Source: CAZAGT01 sp964484515 (GTDB lineage: Bacteria > Desulfobacterota > DSM-4660 > Desulfatiglandales > HGW-15). From it: a stretch of DNA of 19,931 nucleotides. Made by a program: the position numbers and the translations under genes. Under the pieces are notes generated by a model. The model was not told the origin of the DNA, searched no databases, and saw only the letters and a list, made by a program, of their open reading frames with translations. Position 1 is the stretch's first letter. Each line of letters begins with the position of its first letter. Where the stretch lies: contig CAZAGT010000051.1 in NCBI GenBank assembly GCA_964484515.1, forward strand, positions 1 to 19,931, given 5' to 3'. Below, one piece after another: positions 7,118 through 13,713 of the stretch.

Positions 7118-8107
7118 TTACCAACGAATAAGGGCACTGCCCCATGTCAAACCACCGCCGAACACGGGCAGACAAACGAGATCGCCCTCTTTGATGCTGC
7201 CGTCGCGAACGGCCTCGTCTAAGGCGATAGCGCAGGATGCGGAGGATATGTTTCCGAATCGGTCAAGGGTCACGTAAAAGCGTTCCATGGGGAGTCTGAG
7301 GCTTTTCGCCATGGATTGAAACATGCGAATATTGGCCTGGTGCGGAATAAACCATTGAATGTCCTCAATCTTGACGCTGTTGAAAGAGGCCGCCTCCTTG
7401 ATGCACTCGATAAAATGCCGCACGGCTACCCGAAAGCTCGCGTTGGCTTCGATGAGTTTCAAGACATGGAGGCCCTGATCGACGCTCGAATGCGAAATCG
7501 GTGTCGTACTCGACCCGCCCCCCGGCAGTAGGAGATCCTGACCATTGGCGCCATCGGTATGGATGTGAGTAGATAGGATCTCATGGCCCTCCCCGCCTTT
7601 CGTCAACACGGCCGCTCCCGCGCCGTCACCCCAGAGAATACAGGTGGTCCGATCCTGATAGTCCACCGTGCGCGTCATGATCTCCGCAGCGACGACCAGG
7701 ACTTTTGAGGCGCGGCCGGTGTGCAGATACTGCGAGGCCACGTCGAGCGCGAAGATAAACCCGGAACAGGCGGCGGTCACATCGAAGGTTACGGCTTGCG
7801 GCGCATCTAGCTTGGCCTGCAGCCAGTTGGCACCAGCCGGGCAGCACGTGTCCGGTGTGATCGTGGCCAGGATGATGATATCAGGGTCCTTGGCCGTCAT
7901 GCCTGCCATCTCAAGCGCCCTGATTGATGCCTCGTAGGCGAGATCAGAGGTGTTTACGTCAGGCTCAGCGACCCGCCGCTCTTTGACGCCCGTGCGTTGA
8001 ACAACCCACTCGTCCGAGGTGTCGAGTCCCATCTCCTGCAGGTCGAAATTGGTTAGTCTTTTGGGTGGGACATAAGACCCCGTCCCCAAGATCCGTATAT
8101 CCGCCAT
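7118..8107 (-). CDS. fabH: FabH, beta-ketoacyl-ACP synthase III
   Basis: This enzyme condenses acetyl-CoA (or another acyl-CoA) with malonyl-ACP to start type II fatty-acid synthesis in the cytoplasm. The 329 residues match the usual length. The Cys-His-Asn triad is intact: C114 in TAACSGF, H256 in PHQANIRM and N286 in RFGNISSAS. The N-terminal IRILGTGSYVPP and the DEWVVQRTGVKERR segment are typical. An AGGAG lies about 14 nt before the ATG, longer than ideal spacing. No other fab, plsX or acpP genes are adjacent, so it is separated from the usual fatty-acid cluster and may be an extra copy or a special-purpose KAS III, for example for branched or longer primers. The upstream 590 nt contain two repeat units and no neighbouring gene on this strand. 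Confidence 0.93.
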   Translation of the reverse strand: MADIRILGTGSYVPPKRLTNFDLQEMGLDTSDEWVVQRTGVKERRVAEPDVNTSDLAYEASIRALEMAGMTAKDPDIIILATITPDTCCPAGANWLQAKLDAPQAVTFDVTAACSGFIFALDVASQYLHTGRASKVLVVAAEIMTRTVDYQDRTTCILWGDGAGAAVLTKGGEGHEILSTHIHTDGANGQDLLLPGGGSSTTPISHSSVDQGLHVLKLIEANASFRVAVRHFIECIKEAASFNSVKIEDIQWFIPHQANIRMFQSMAKSLRLPMERFYVTLDRFGNISSASCAIALDEAVRDGSIKEGDLVCLPVFGGGLTWGSALIRW

Positions 8108-8159
8108 ATCTGCTTATTTATCTCCTCGCCGGTCGCTCAGCGTCTTAGCCGTCAGCCCA

Positions 8160-8298
8160 GCCGCTGGCCGTGGAGGCGGCCAGGTTGAGCGACCGGGAAA
8201 CTTGATGAAGTCGGCACTCGAATTTCACATTTGAGATTGTTCGACATCGGTTCGAGTTAAGGTATCCATGGCCCCGTTTCATGAAGTTTCATACGAGC
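8160..8298. repeat. dispersed intergenic repeat, copy B
   Basis: The partner of the repeat at 2376-2513, aligned without gaps over 8176-8298. Its inverted arms are GGAAACTTGATGAAGT (8196-8211) and GTTTCATGAAGTTTCA (8276-8291), with 12 of 16 positions pairing. The TTCGAnTTAAGG core and the GACCGGGAAAC left arm are the best-conserved parts. It lies 53 nt upstream of the fabH start and would be transcribed in the fabH leader if the promoter is upstream. Confidence 0.75.
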
Positions 8299-8301
8299 GC
8301 T

Positions 8302-8381
8302 GGCTCCTGCCGCAGAGGTGATCAGTGTGACTGACCGGGCGTTCCAGTACAGAAACCTCATTTTATGAAGTTTCACATGAG
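8302..8381. repeat. shortened tandem copy of the dispersed repeat
   Basis: Directly after copy B, the left-end sequence reappears (GCTCCTGCCGC through GACCGGG, compare 2376-2412). It is soon followed by the right-end sequence (TTTATGAAGTTTCACATGAG), with most of the interior missing. What remains folds as a compact hairpin: GAAACCTCAT (8352-8361), a TTT loop, ATGAAGTTTC (8365-8374), 9 of 10 positions pairing. This suggests tandem insertion or duplication followed by internal deletion. Confidence 0.55.
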
Positions 8382-8438
8382 GGCGTCCCAGGCAAACACG
8401 CGCTGAGCAGGATAAACGTCGGGCGCAAAAGCCCCGCC

Positions 8439-8467
8439 TATCTATCACCAATGGTAATTGTTGTCAA
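8439..8467 (-). promoter_or_regulatory. weak candidate promoter for fabH
   Basis: On the minus strand there is a perfect TTGACA at 8467-8462, in an AT-rich patch, with a poor -10-like TAGATA at 8444-8439 and a 17-bp spacer. It would leave a leader of about 330 nt that runs through both repeat units before fabH. The -10 match is only about half consensus. Confidence 0.2.
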
Positions 8468-8768
8468 TTTTCAAAATATGTGACACCTTGATCGAGCGAA
8501 AATCAGGTAAGGCCCGTTGTTCGTTCCCAAGCACAGGGCTGGCAACTCCTAATCTATGTTCCCGTCTGCCGGTCAAAGGCCAGCGGGCGCTGTGGTGAAC
8601 TGGCTATGTATACCGATGTTGTTCAGTGTGACTGTGAGACGTCGTTTTCTTGATCTGAAGTCAAGGGAGCTTCACGGCGTCCTAAGCAGCTGAAGCATGA
8701 CAAGGTCGGGGATGTCTTGCACGTCGTGTGCCGAAGGCAGAGCACAGGACGACGGCACGGAGGCTGAC

Positions 8769-9917
8769 GTGGAATCAGCGAAACAGGCCTTTATTTATCT
8801 GGACCACAACGCCACCACCCCGCTCGATCCAGAGGTGGTAAAGGCGATGTTACCCATGTTGGAGCGGGAATTCGGGAATCCATCGAGCCTCTATCCACTG
8901 GGAGAACACGCCAAGAGGGATCTCGAAGAGGCAAGGAGGCAGGTCGCCTCTGGCTTGGGCTGCGCTGCCTCTGAAATCATTTTTACGTCGGGCGGCACCG
9001 AATCGAACAATGCGGTCTTGAAAGGCCTCATCGATTTCAAGCGACCGGCGGATTTCCACATCATCACCACAGCCGTGGAGCATCCCGCGATCCTCAACCC
9101 GGCCCTGTATCTGATGGACCTGGGCGTCCGGGTCTCTATCCTGCCCGTGGATCGTTACGGACAGGTGGACCCATCAGATGTCGCGCGCGCCATTGAGCCC
9201 CAGACCGCCTTGGTCACCGTGATGCTGGCCAACAACGAGACGGGAACTCTGCAGCCGATAAGAGAGATCGCTGCGGTTACAAGGGATCACGGGGTGCCGC
9301 TTCACACCGACGCCGCTCAGGCCGTCGGCAAACTGCCAGTCGATGTGAACGACTTAGGGGTCGATTTTTTGAGCGTCGCCGGTCACAAAATCTATGCCCC
9401 CAAGGGCGTGGGAGCCCTCTATGTTAGAGAAGGCCGGAGGATTAACCCTCTCCTGCACGGGGCCGGGCAGGAAAACGGCCTCAGGCCGGGGACGGAAAGC
9501 ACGGTCCTCGCGGTTGGGTTGGGAGCTGCTTGCAGGGTCCTACAGGCTGAACTTCAGCCTGGCATCCAAAGGATGGCCGAGCTGAGAGACCGACTACAGG
9601 AGCTACTTCTGGATGCGATCGGAGACGCTGTTGTCCATGGGCATCCGATTGAGCGGCTTCCCAACACGTTGAGTATCTCGGTGCCCGGGATCGAAGGTCG
9701 CAAGATCCTCGCGGGGACACCTTTCCTGTATGCCTCTACCGGGGCGGCTTGCCACGACAGGGAAGTCAAGCTCTCTCATGTCCTGGCGGCGATGGATGTG
9801 CCGCCTGAGATCGGGATGGGGACCCTTCGCCTTACCGTCGGCAGATCGAACACGCCATCACAGATCGAGGCCGCCGCCGCCATGATCATCGGTCGGGTGC
9901 GAGAGCTGAGAGGCTGA
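8769..9917 (+). CDS. cysteine desulfurase, NifS/IscS-type
   Basis: This PLP enzyme takes sulfur from cysteine for Fe-S clusters, thiolated tRNA or other cofactors. I place the start at GTG 8769 (382 residues) because GGAGG at 8759-8763 lies 5 nt upstream and the family usually begins a few residues before the IYLDHNATTP motif. The ATG at 8697 would add 24 residues and has no ribosome site. Numbered from the GTG, H105 (AVEHP) stacks on PLP, D181 (HTDAAQ) contacts the ring nitrogen, K207 (AGHKIYAPKG) forms the Schiff base, and C328 (STGAACHDRE) is the sulfur-accepting cysteine before SHVL. The cysteine loop differs from the common SSGSACTS form. No iscU, nifU, sufU or mnmA gene is adjacent, so the acceptor is unknown. 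A selenocysteine lyase-like role is possible but less likely. Confidence 0.9.
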   Translation: MESAKQAFIYLDHNATTPLDPEVVKAMLPMLEREFGNPSSLYPLGEHAKRDLEEARRQVASGLGCAASEIIFTSGGTESNNAVLKGLIDFKRPADFHIITTAVEHPAILNPALYLMDLGVRVSILPVDRYGQVDPSDVARAIEPQTALVTVMLANNETGTLQPIREIAAVTRDHGVPLHTDAAQAVGKLPVDVNDLGVDFLSVAGHKIYAPKGVGALYVREGRRINPLLHGAGQENGLRPGTESTVLAVGLGAACRVLQAELQPGIQRMAELRDRLQELLLDAIGDAVVHGHPIERLPNTLSISVPGIEGRKILAGTPFLYASTGAACHDREVKLSHVLAAMDVPPEIGMGTLRLTVGRSNTPSQIEAAAAMIIGRVRELRG

Positions 9918-9962
9918 AGGTCTATGCGGGTCGTCGAAGTCGCTTCGGTCGCCTAACCTGAC

Positions 9963-9994
9963 GGCCTCTTTGGCGTTCAAGGAGGCCGGCCTCC
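9963..9994 (+). terminator. hairpin pair downstream of the desulfurase gene, possible terminator or attenuator
   Basis: GGCCTCTTTG (9963-9972) and CAAGGAGGCC (9978-9987) form a ten-base-pair stem with one G-U pair and a 5-nt loop, 45 nt after the stop codon. The right arm also takes part in a perfect palindrome, GGAGGCCGGCCTCC (9981-9994), so two exclusive hairpins are possible. Only a short CTTT follows, so intrinsic termination is not assured. It also lies in the leader of the M50-like gene. Confidence 0.35.
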
Positions 9995-10076
9995 CTTTCC
10001 GAGAAGAGATCTCCATGGCCGAACGAAATATCCCTCCATGAGTTTCAGACCGCCAAACAAGAAGGAAGGACTCACC

Positions 10077-11093
10077 ATGCGTGAGCCGGGCAGGGAGAAA
10101 TGGCCGGCCGCCTGGCATGAGATCCTTAGTTACGATGTCTATCTCCTTGCGCTCCTAATCCTTGCTACGAGAATGGCCGCGTGCCTGCATGAGATCGTAG
10201 GTCACGGACTTACAACGGCGATCTTCGGCGGCCGCGTGAATGGAATTCACATCAGCCTTTTTGGAGGCGGATGGTCGTACTACCAATTCGATCGGGAGAT
10301 CGGGTCGATTGCTCGCTTCGTGGTGGCTTTTGGAGGGATTCTTGTCAATCTCCTGTCCGGCTTGCTAGCCCTTTGGTTCGTCCGCAGGAGCAATCCTGCT
10401 CGAAACCTATTCTGGGCCCTTTTTGCCGCCATCAGCGTTCTTGGGGCCACAGGTTACACCGTCCTCGGTTTCTATTATCAACAGGGGGACCCTGGGGAAT
10501 GGCTGCAAAATCCTTCTCCGTTGACGGCATGGCTCTGGATACCCTTTCTCATGCTGGCGCCCTATGCAAGCTACCTGACGTTAAAACCCTACGTGCTCGC
10601 TTGTGAAAGCCGGTTCCCCGCACGAACCTACCGCGGACGGGCCATCACGGTCCTGCTCACCTTGGGGTTGGCAGGGTGTCTTTATACCGGCTTATATGTC
10701 GTTACCCATCAGCGCTCGGCAGCACTGGATGCGGCTGCAACGGCCTACGAGGAGGATAAGCGGAGGGTCCTACATGCAAAAAGGGAGGCCTTAGCAGCAA
10801 AGCTTCGCGAGGCACATCCCGAGTTGAGTGCAGAGGCCGTCAGACGCATGGCGGAGCAGGCATCGATCGCAGTCGATCCTGGTGAGGTTCCGCGCAGATT
10901 CCCGCTGATGCCCATCCTCGCAGTCCTCTATTTGGGAGGGGTCCTGGCGTCGATTGGAGGCGGTGGGAGGAGTGCTTTGCCAAGAAGAATTCCGCGGCTC
11001 TCCCCGGGCCTGGTCTGTTGGTGGGCCGCGCTGGCAGGGATTGTGCTTGGGGTCCTCATGTGGTCTGAGGGATGGCTCTATAAGCCGGGCTAG
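10077..11093 (+). CDS. membrane protein with HExxH motif, M50-like putative metallopeptidase
   Basis: This is a 338-residue integral membrane protein. The start at ATG 10077 is set by AAGGAAGGA at 10062-10070, 6 nt upstream; the upstream in-frame ATG at 10038 has no such site. The first hydrophobic segment ends in HEIVGH (H38, E39, H43), followed by an FGGRVNGIHIS stretch of the kind seen after the zinc helix of M50 proteases, then a glycine-asparagine helix (FGGILVNLLSG). About six or seven helices are visible overall. A soluble helical, charged segment at about 210-270 (KRRVLHAKREALAAKLREAH) separates the last two or so. I do not see the second M50 metal motif (NxxPxxxLDG), so it may belong to the M50B-like group or be inactive. 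Substrate unknown. Two small membrane genes follow on the same strand, possibly as one operon. Confidence 0.6.
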   Translation: MREPGREKWPAAWHEILSYDVYLLALLILATRMAACLHEIVGHGLTTAIFGGRVNGIHISLFGGGWSYYQFDREIGSIARFVVAFGGILVNLLSGLLALWFVRRSNPARNLFWALFAAISVLGATGYTVLGFYYQQGDPGEWLQNPSPLTAWLWIPFLMLAPYASYLTLKPYVLACESRFPARTYRGRAITVLLTLGLAGCLYTGLYVVTHQRSAALDAAATAYEEDKRRVLHAKREALAAKLREAHPELSAEAVRRMAEQASIAVDPGEVPRRFPLMPILAVLYLGGVLASIGGGGRSALPRRIPRLSPGLVCWWAALAGIVLGVLMWSEGWLYKPG

Positions 11094-11118
11094 GGGACTG
11101 TCGGAAGACCCCATCTGC

Positions 11119-11133
11119 CCCGATTCTATCGGG
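11119..11133 (+). terminator. small hairpin after the M50-like gene
   Basis: CCCGAT (11119-11124) and ATCGGG (11128-11133) pair perfectly around a 3-nt loop, 25 nt after the stop codon. No T-tract follows, so termination is doubtful. Confidence 0.2.
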
Positions 11134-11248
11134 ATGACCGTCATGCTTCGTCATTGCGGTGTACGCAAAGGCCCCAAGACACGATGAGACAACAAAAAAC
11201 AGGACGGCTTTACTATCTTTCCTTAAGCCTCAAACCTCACGCCAGAGA

Positions 11249-11863
11249 ATGCATATAAGCATGTATACATTCTATCAATCGATGGCGATCTTTTGGACCT
11301 TGGCCGAAGGTCTGATCCTCCTATTCCTCCGATCGGGTTGGTTGTCGATTTCGGGTCGCGAAACGCAGCAATCAGCGGCGCTCTTCCTGTGCTCGGTTCT
11401 GTTCGCATTGCTTGCCTGCCTGATGTTTGCCGGAGAGTCGGTCTTTGAAAGACTCATCATAGACCTGGAGAAGGTGTCATACCTGGTCGCCTACAGATGG
11501 GGACTGGTCACCTTTTTCTGCACCCTCTGGGTCATCCTCGAAGGCATCATCATGATCTATGTCGTGAGGGTGTATCGACTGGTGCGGCGACGATCCGATG
11601 GATCGGGATCAAGCGGATTATCCTTCAAAACCTCGTCGACCTTTTTGGTACCCCTGCTGGTCCTGTCTCTCATCTTATTTTATGCCTTCTACGAGGCCCA
11701 ACTGATTCACCTCATAGGCAAGCACGATCTCGTTTCCTGGCCGATATACCACATATCCGTGTTCTATATCAGGCTTTGCGGCCTCTTCTGGGTCGTGTTT
11801 GAGTGGGTCATTGCTATCGTGGGATTCCGCACGTATTGGGCACTGAAAGAGTGGGGAGGATGA
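11249..11863 (+). CDS. five-helix membrane protein with repeated W-x3-E helices, unknown function
   Basis: I do not recognise the family. From ATG 11249 it has 204 residues and about five membrane helices. Helices 1, 3 and 5 share one pattern: FWTLAEG (W16, E20), LWVILEG (W94, E98) and FWVVFEW (W181, E185), each followed by an isoleucine-rich continuation. Helices 2 and 4 share an aromatic-Ala...Glu end (E63, E149). The spacing of about 78 and 87 residues suggests two and a half copies of a two-helix unit. The repeated acidic residue within apolar helices is unusual and could bind an ion, proton or cofactor, but that is inference. The start is uncertain: ATG 11249, 11261 and 11282 all keep helix 1 or most of it, and none has a strong ribosome site. 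The next gene begins 2 nt after this stop, so the two are probably translationally coupled. Confidence 0.65.
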   Translation: MHISMYTFYQSMAIFWTLAEGLILLFLRSGWLSISGRETQQSAALFLCSVLFALLACLMFAGESVFERLIIDLEKVSYLVAYRWGLVTFFCTLWVILEGIIMIYVVRVYRLVRRRSDGSGSSGLSFKTSSTFLVPLLVLSLILFYAFYEAQLIHLIGKHDLVSWPIYHISVFYIRLCGLFWVVFEWVIAIVGFRTYWALKEWGG

Positions 11864-11865
11864 GG

Positions 11866-12240
11866 ATGTTAGGACGGCTCGAAGCTCTATTCTTGTGGAT
11901 TGGCGCTCATTTTACGACCGAAGCGTATCTGCTCTCATCTAAGCTACAGGGAATCCTCTGGAGTGCCGCCGATATCGTGCTCGTCCTGGCCCTGCTAAAG
12001 ATTGCCGATTTCGTGCGAGCAAGGTCCGGAGAGACGAAGATCGTGATTAGATACCTCCTGCTCTGGCTATCGGCCCTTATCACCCTACTGATGTTTTTTG
12101 TGCAAAGCCCTAAGCAGTTTTTCCTGCTGGAAGCGGCCGTCTGCGGGACGCAGTTTCTGATCCTGGTCTATACCGTCATAGCTGAAAGAAAACGGATGGT
12201 GGCCGTCATGAAAAAAGAGCTTGATAGCGTCAAGGCATGA
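11866..12240 (+). CDS. small three-helix membrane protein, unknown function
   Basis: 124 residues, not recognised. The ATG at 11866 has GGAGG at 11855-11859, 6 nt upstream; the ATG at 11860 abuts that site and overlaps the previous stop, so 11866 is preferred. Helices span about 27-48 (ILWSAADIVLVLALLKIADF), 59-78 and 83-106, with a basic segment (RARSGETK) between the first two. A charged tail (ERKRMVAVMKKELDSVKA) probably lies in the cytoplasm. The ribosome site lies inside the preceding gene, which points to coupled expression and perhaps a two-subunit membrane complex. The rarA gene converges 57 nt downstream with no evident terminator between. Confidence 0.65.
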   Translation: MLGRLEALFLWIGAHFTTEAYLLSSKLQGILWSAADIVLVLALLKIADFVRARSGETKIVIRYLLLWLSALITLLMFFVQSPKQFFLLEAAVCGTQFLILVYTVIAERKRMVAVMKKELDSVKA

Positions 12241-12297
12241 CGGTGCTCAGCGACCAGGAGCCCCTCCCTCGACGTTCAGACCGGGATTATGCCCCAA

Positions 12298-13605
12298 CTA
12301 CCGGGACCCTCTGTCGCGACCTCTCCGGTACGCTGCAACCCTCCGTTTGATCTCCTTCTCAAAGCCCCTCTCGGTCGGCCGATAGAAGGTCTGCGTCTTG
12401 AGCCCCTCCGGGAGGTACTCCTGCGCCACCCATCCCCCTGGGAAGTTGTGGGGGTAACGGTAACCCTGCCCGTAGCCCAGTTCTTTCATCAGCCTGGTGG
12501 GCGCGTTGCGGATATGGAGCGGAACCGGTTGAGGACCTGAACGTTCGATCTCCTCCTTGAGGGCCCTCTCGGCCACGTACAGCGCATTGCTCTTGGGGGC
12601 GCAGGCAAGATAGACAGCCGCCTCCGCCAGGGCAAGTTCCGCCTCCGGGGGGCCCACCTTTTGAAAGGCCTCGAACCCTGCCAGGGCCATGGGAAGGGCG
12701 TTGGGGTCGGCAAGACCGATGTCCTCTGAAGCGCAACGGATCATACGTCTCGCGATGAAGAGAGGATCTTCACCGGCCAAGAGCATTCGATAAAGCCAAT
12801 AAAGAGATGCCTGCGGATCACCTCCTCTAAGGCTTTTGTGAAAGGCCGAAATCAGATTGAAGTGCTCCTCCCCGTCCTTGTCATAGGGGAGTCCCTTTTT
12901 GCCCAGGATCTCTTGAGCCTTCGATAGGTCCAACACACGGTTTCCCTCTTGACCCTGCATGATATGATGGATCGCGATCTCGAGACTGTTGAGGGCTGCC
13001 CGCGCATCGCCTGCGGAGAGGCTCGCCAGAAGCTGCAAGGCTTCCGGAAGGATCTCGAACCCAAATCCGAGCCTTGCCTGCTCCTCCTGAATCGCCCGCT
13101 TCAATATCCCGATCACGGCCTCCTCGCTGAGCGGGCGAAGAATCATGACGCGGGCGCGCGATAGCAGAGGGGGGATGATCTCAAAAGATGGGTTCTGGGT
13201 GGTGGCCCCTACGAGAATAATAAGCCCGCTTTCGACATGAGGCAGGAAGGCGTCCTGTTGCGCCTTATTGAAGCGATGGATTTCGTCCACAAATAGGACG
13301 GTCGACCTTCCATTCAGGTTGTGCACCTGCCGGGCGTCTGCAACGGCCTGCTTGAGGTCCTTGACGCCGGATGTGACGGCAGAAAACGTTCGGAAGGGGC
13401 TTTCAGTATACCCGGCCATCAGCCGGGCCAAGGTCGTCTTGCCCGAGCCGGGAGGCCCCCAGAAGATGACCGAGAACAGGTGGCCCGATTCCATGGCTTG
13501 CCTCAATACGCGACCAGGACCAAGGATATGATCCTGACCCACGAGTTCCTCCAAACTCGTGGGCCTCATCCTATCGGCTAAAGGTGCCTGGGGCCTTGTA
13601 TCCAT
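12298..13605 (-). CDS. rarA: RarA (MgsA), replication-associated recombination AAA+ ATPase
   Basis: RarA acts at stalled replication forks and resembles clamp-loader ATPases and RuvB. The ATG at 13605 gives 435 residues; a TTG at 13644 would add 13 with no better support. From that ATG: Walker A GPPGSGKT at 50-57, Walker B VDEIHRF with DE at 107-108, sensor 1 GATTQNPSF at about 133, arginine-finger segment LSRAR at about 148-152, then sensor 2 SAGDARAALN. The C-terminal tetramerisation part is typical, including the MIRCASEDIGLADP segment and the YRYPHNFPGG motif before the end. Length and motifs are standard (E. coli RarA is about 447 residues). The degenerate histidine kinase gene lies 108 nt upstream on the same strand, but nothing suggests a functional link. 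Confidence 0.95.
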   Translation of the reverse strand: MDTRPQAPLADRMRPTSLEELVGQDHILGPGRVLRQAMESGHLFSVIFWGPPGSGKTTLARLMAGYTESPFRTFSAVTSGVKDLKQAVADARQVHNLNGRSTVLFVDEIHRFNKAQQDAFLPHVESGLIILVGATTQNPSFEIIPPLLSRARVMILRPLSEEAVIGILKRAIQEEQARLGFGFEILPEALQLLASLSAGDARAALNSLEIAIHHIMQGQEGNRVLDLSKAQEILGKKGLPYDKDGEEHFNLISAFHKSLRGGDPQASLYWLYRMLLAGEDPLFIARRMIRCASEDIGLADPNALPMALAGFEAFQKVGPPEAELALAEAAVYLACAPKSNALYVAERALKEEIERSGPQPVPLHIRNAPTRLMKELGYGQGYRYPHNFPGGWVAQEYLPEGLKTQTFYRPTERGFEKEIKRRVAAYRRGRDRGSR

Positions 13606-13713
13606 AATCGTTTTTGGAGTCACCGATCGGTTCACTGGAAGCAAGCGAAGCGGCGGGCCACACAGAGAATTGATTGTAGCCGCGGGCCTGTATTAGATGA
13701 CATTGGGGTGCGC

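Larger units (their letters stand above)
8108..8768. other. long intergenic region between fabH and the cysteine desulfurase gene
   Basis: About 660 nt without a supportable gene. It holds repeat copy B, a shortened tandem copy, an AT-rich patch near 8450-8485 with a possible minus-strand promoter, and about 200 nt (8490-8690) in which I see no recognisable signal. No tRNA or structured RNA family was recognised. Confidence 0.5.

Noticed and set aside
8697..8768. N-terminal extension of the desulfurase containing CTSC
   Set aside because: The Cys pair was tempting, but the ATG at 8697 has no ribosome site, while GTG 8769 has GGAGG at the right distance and gives family length.
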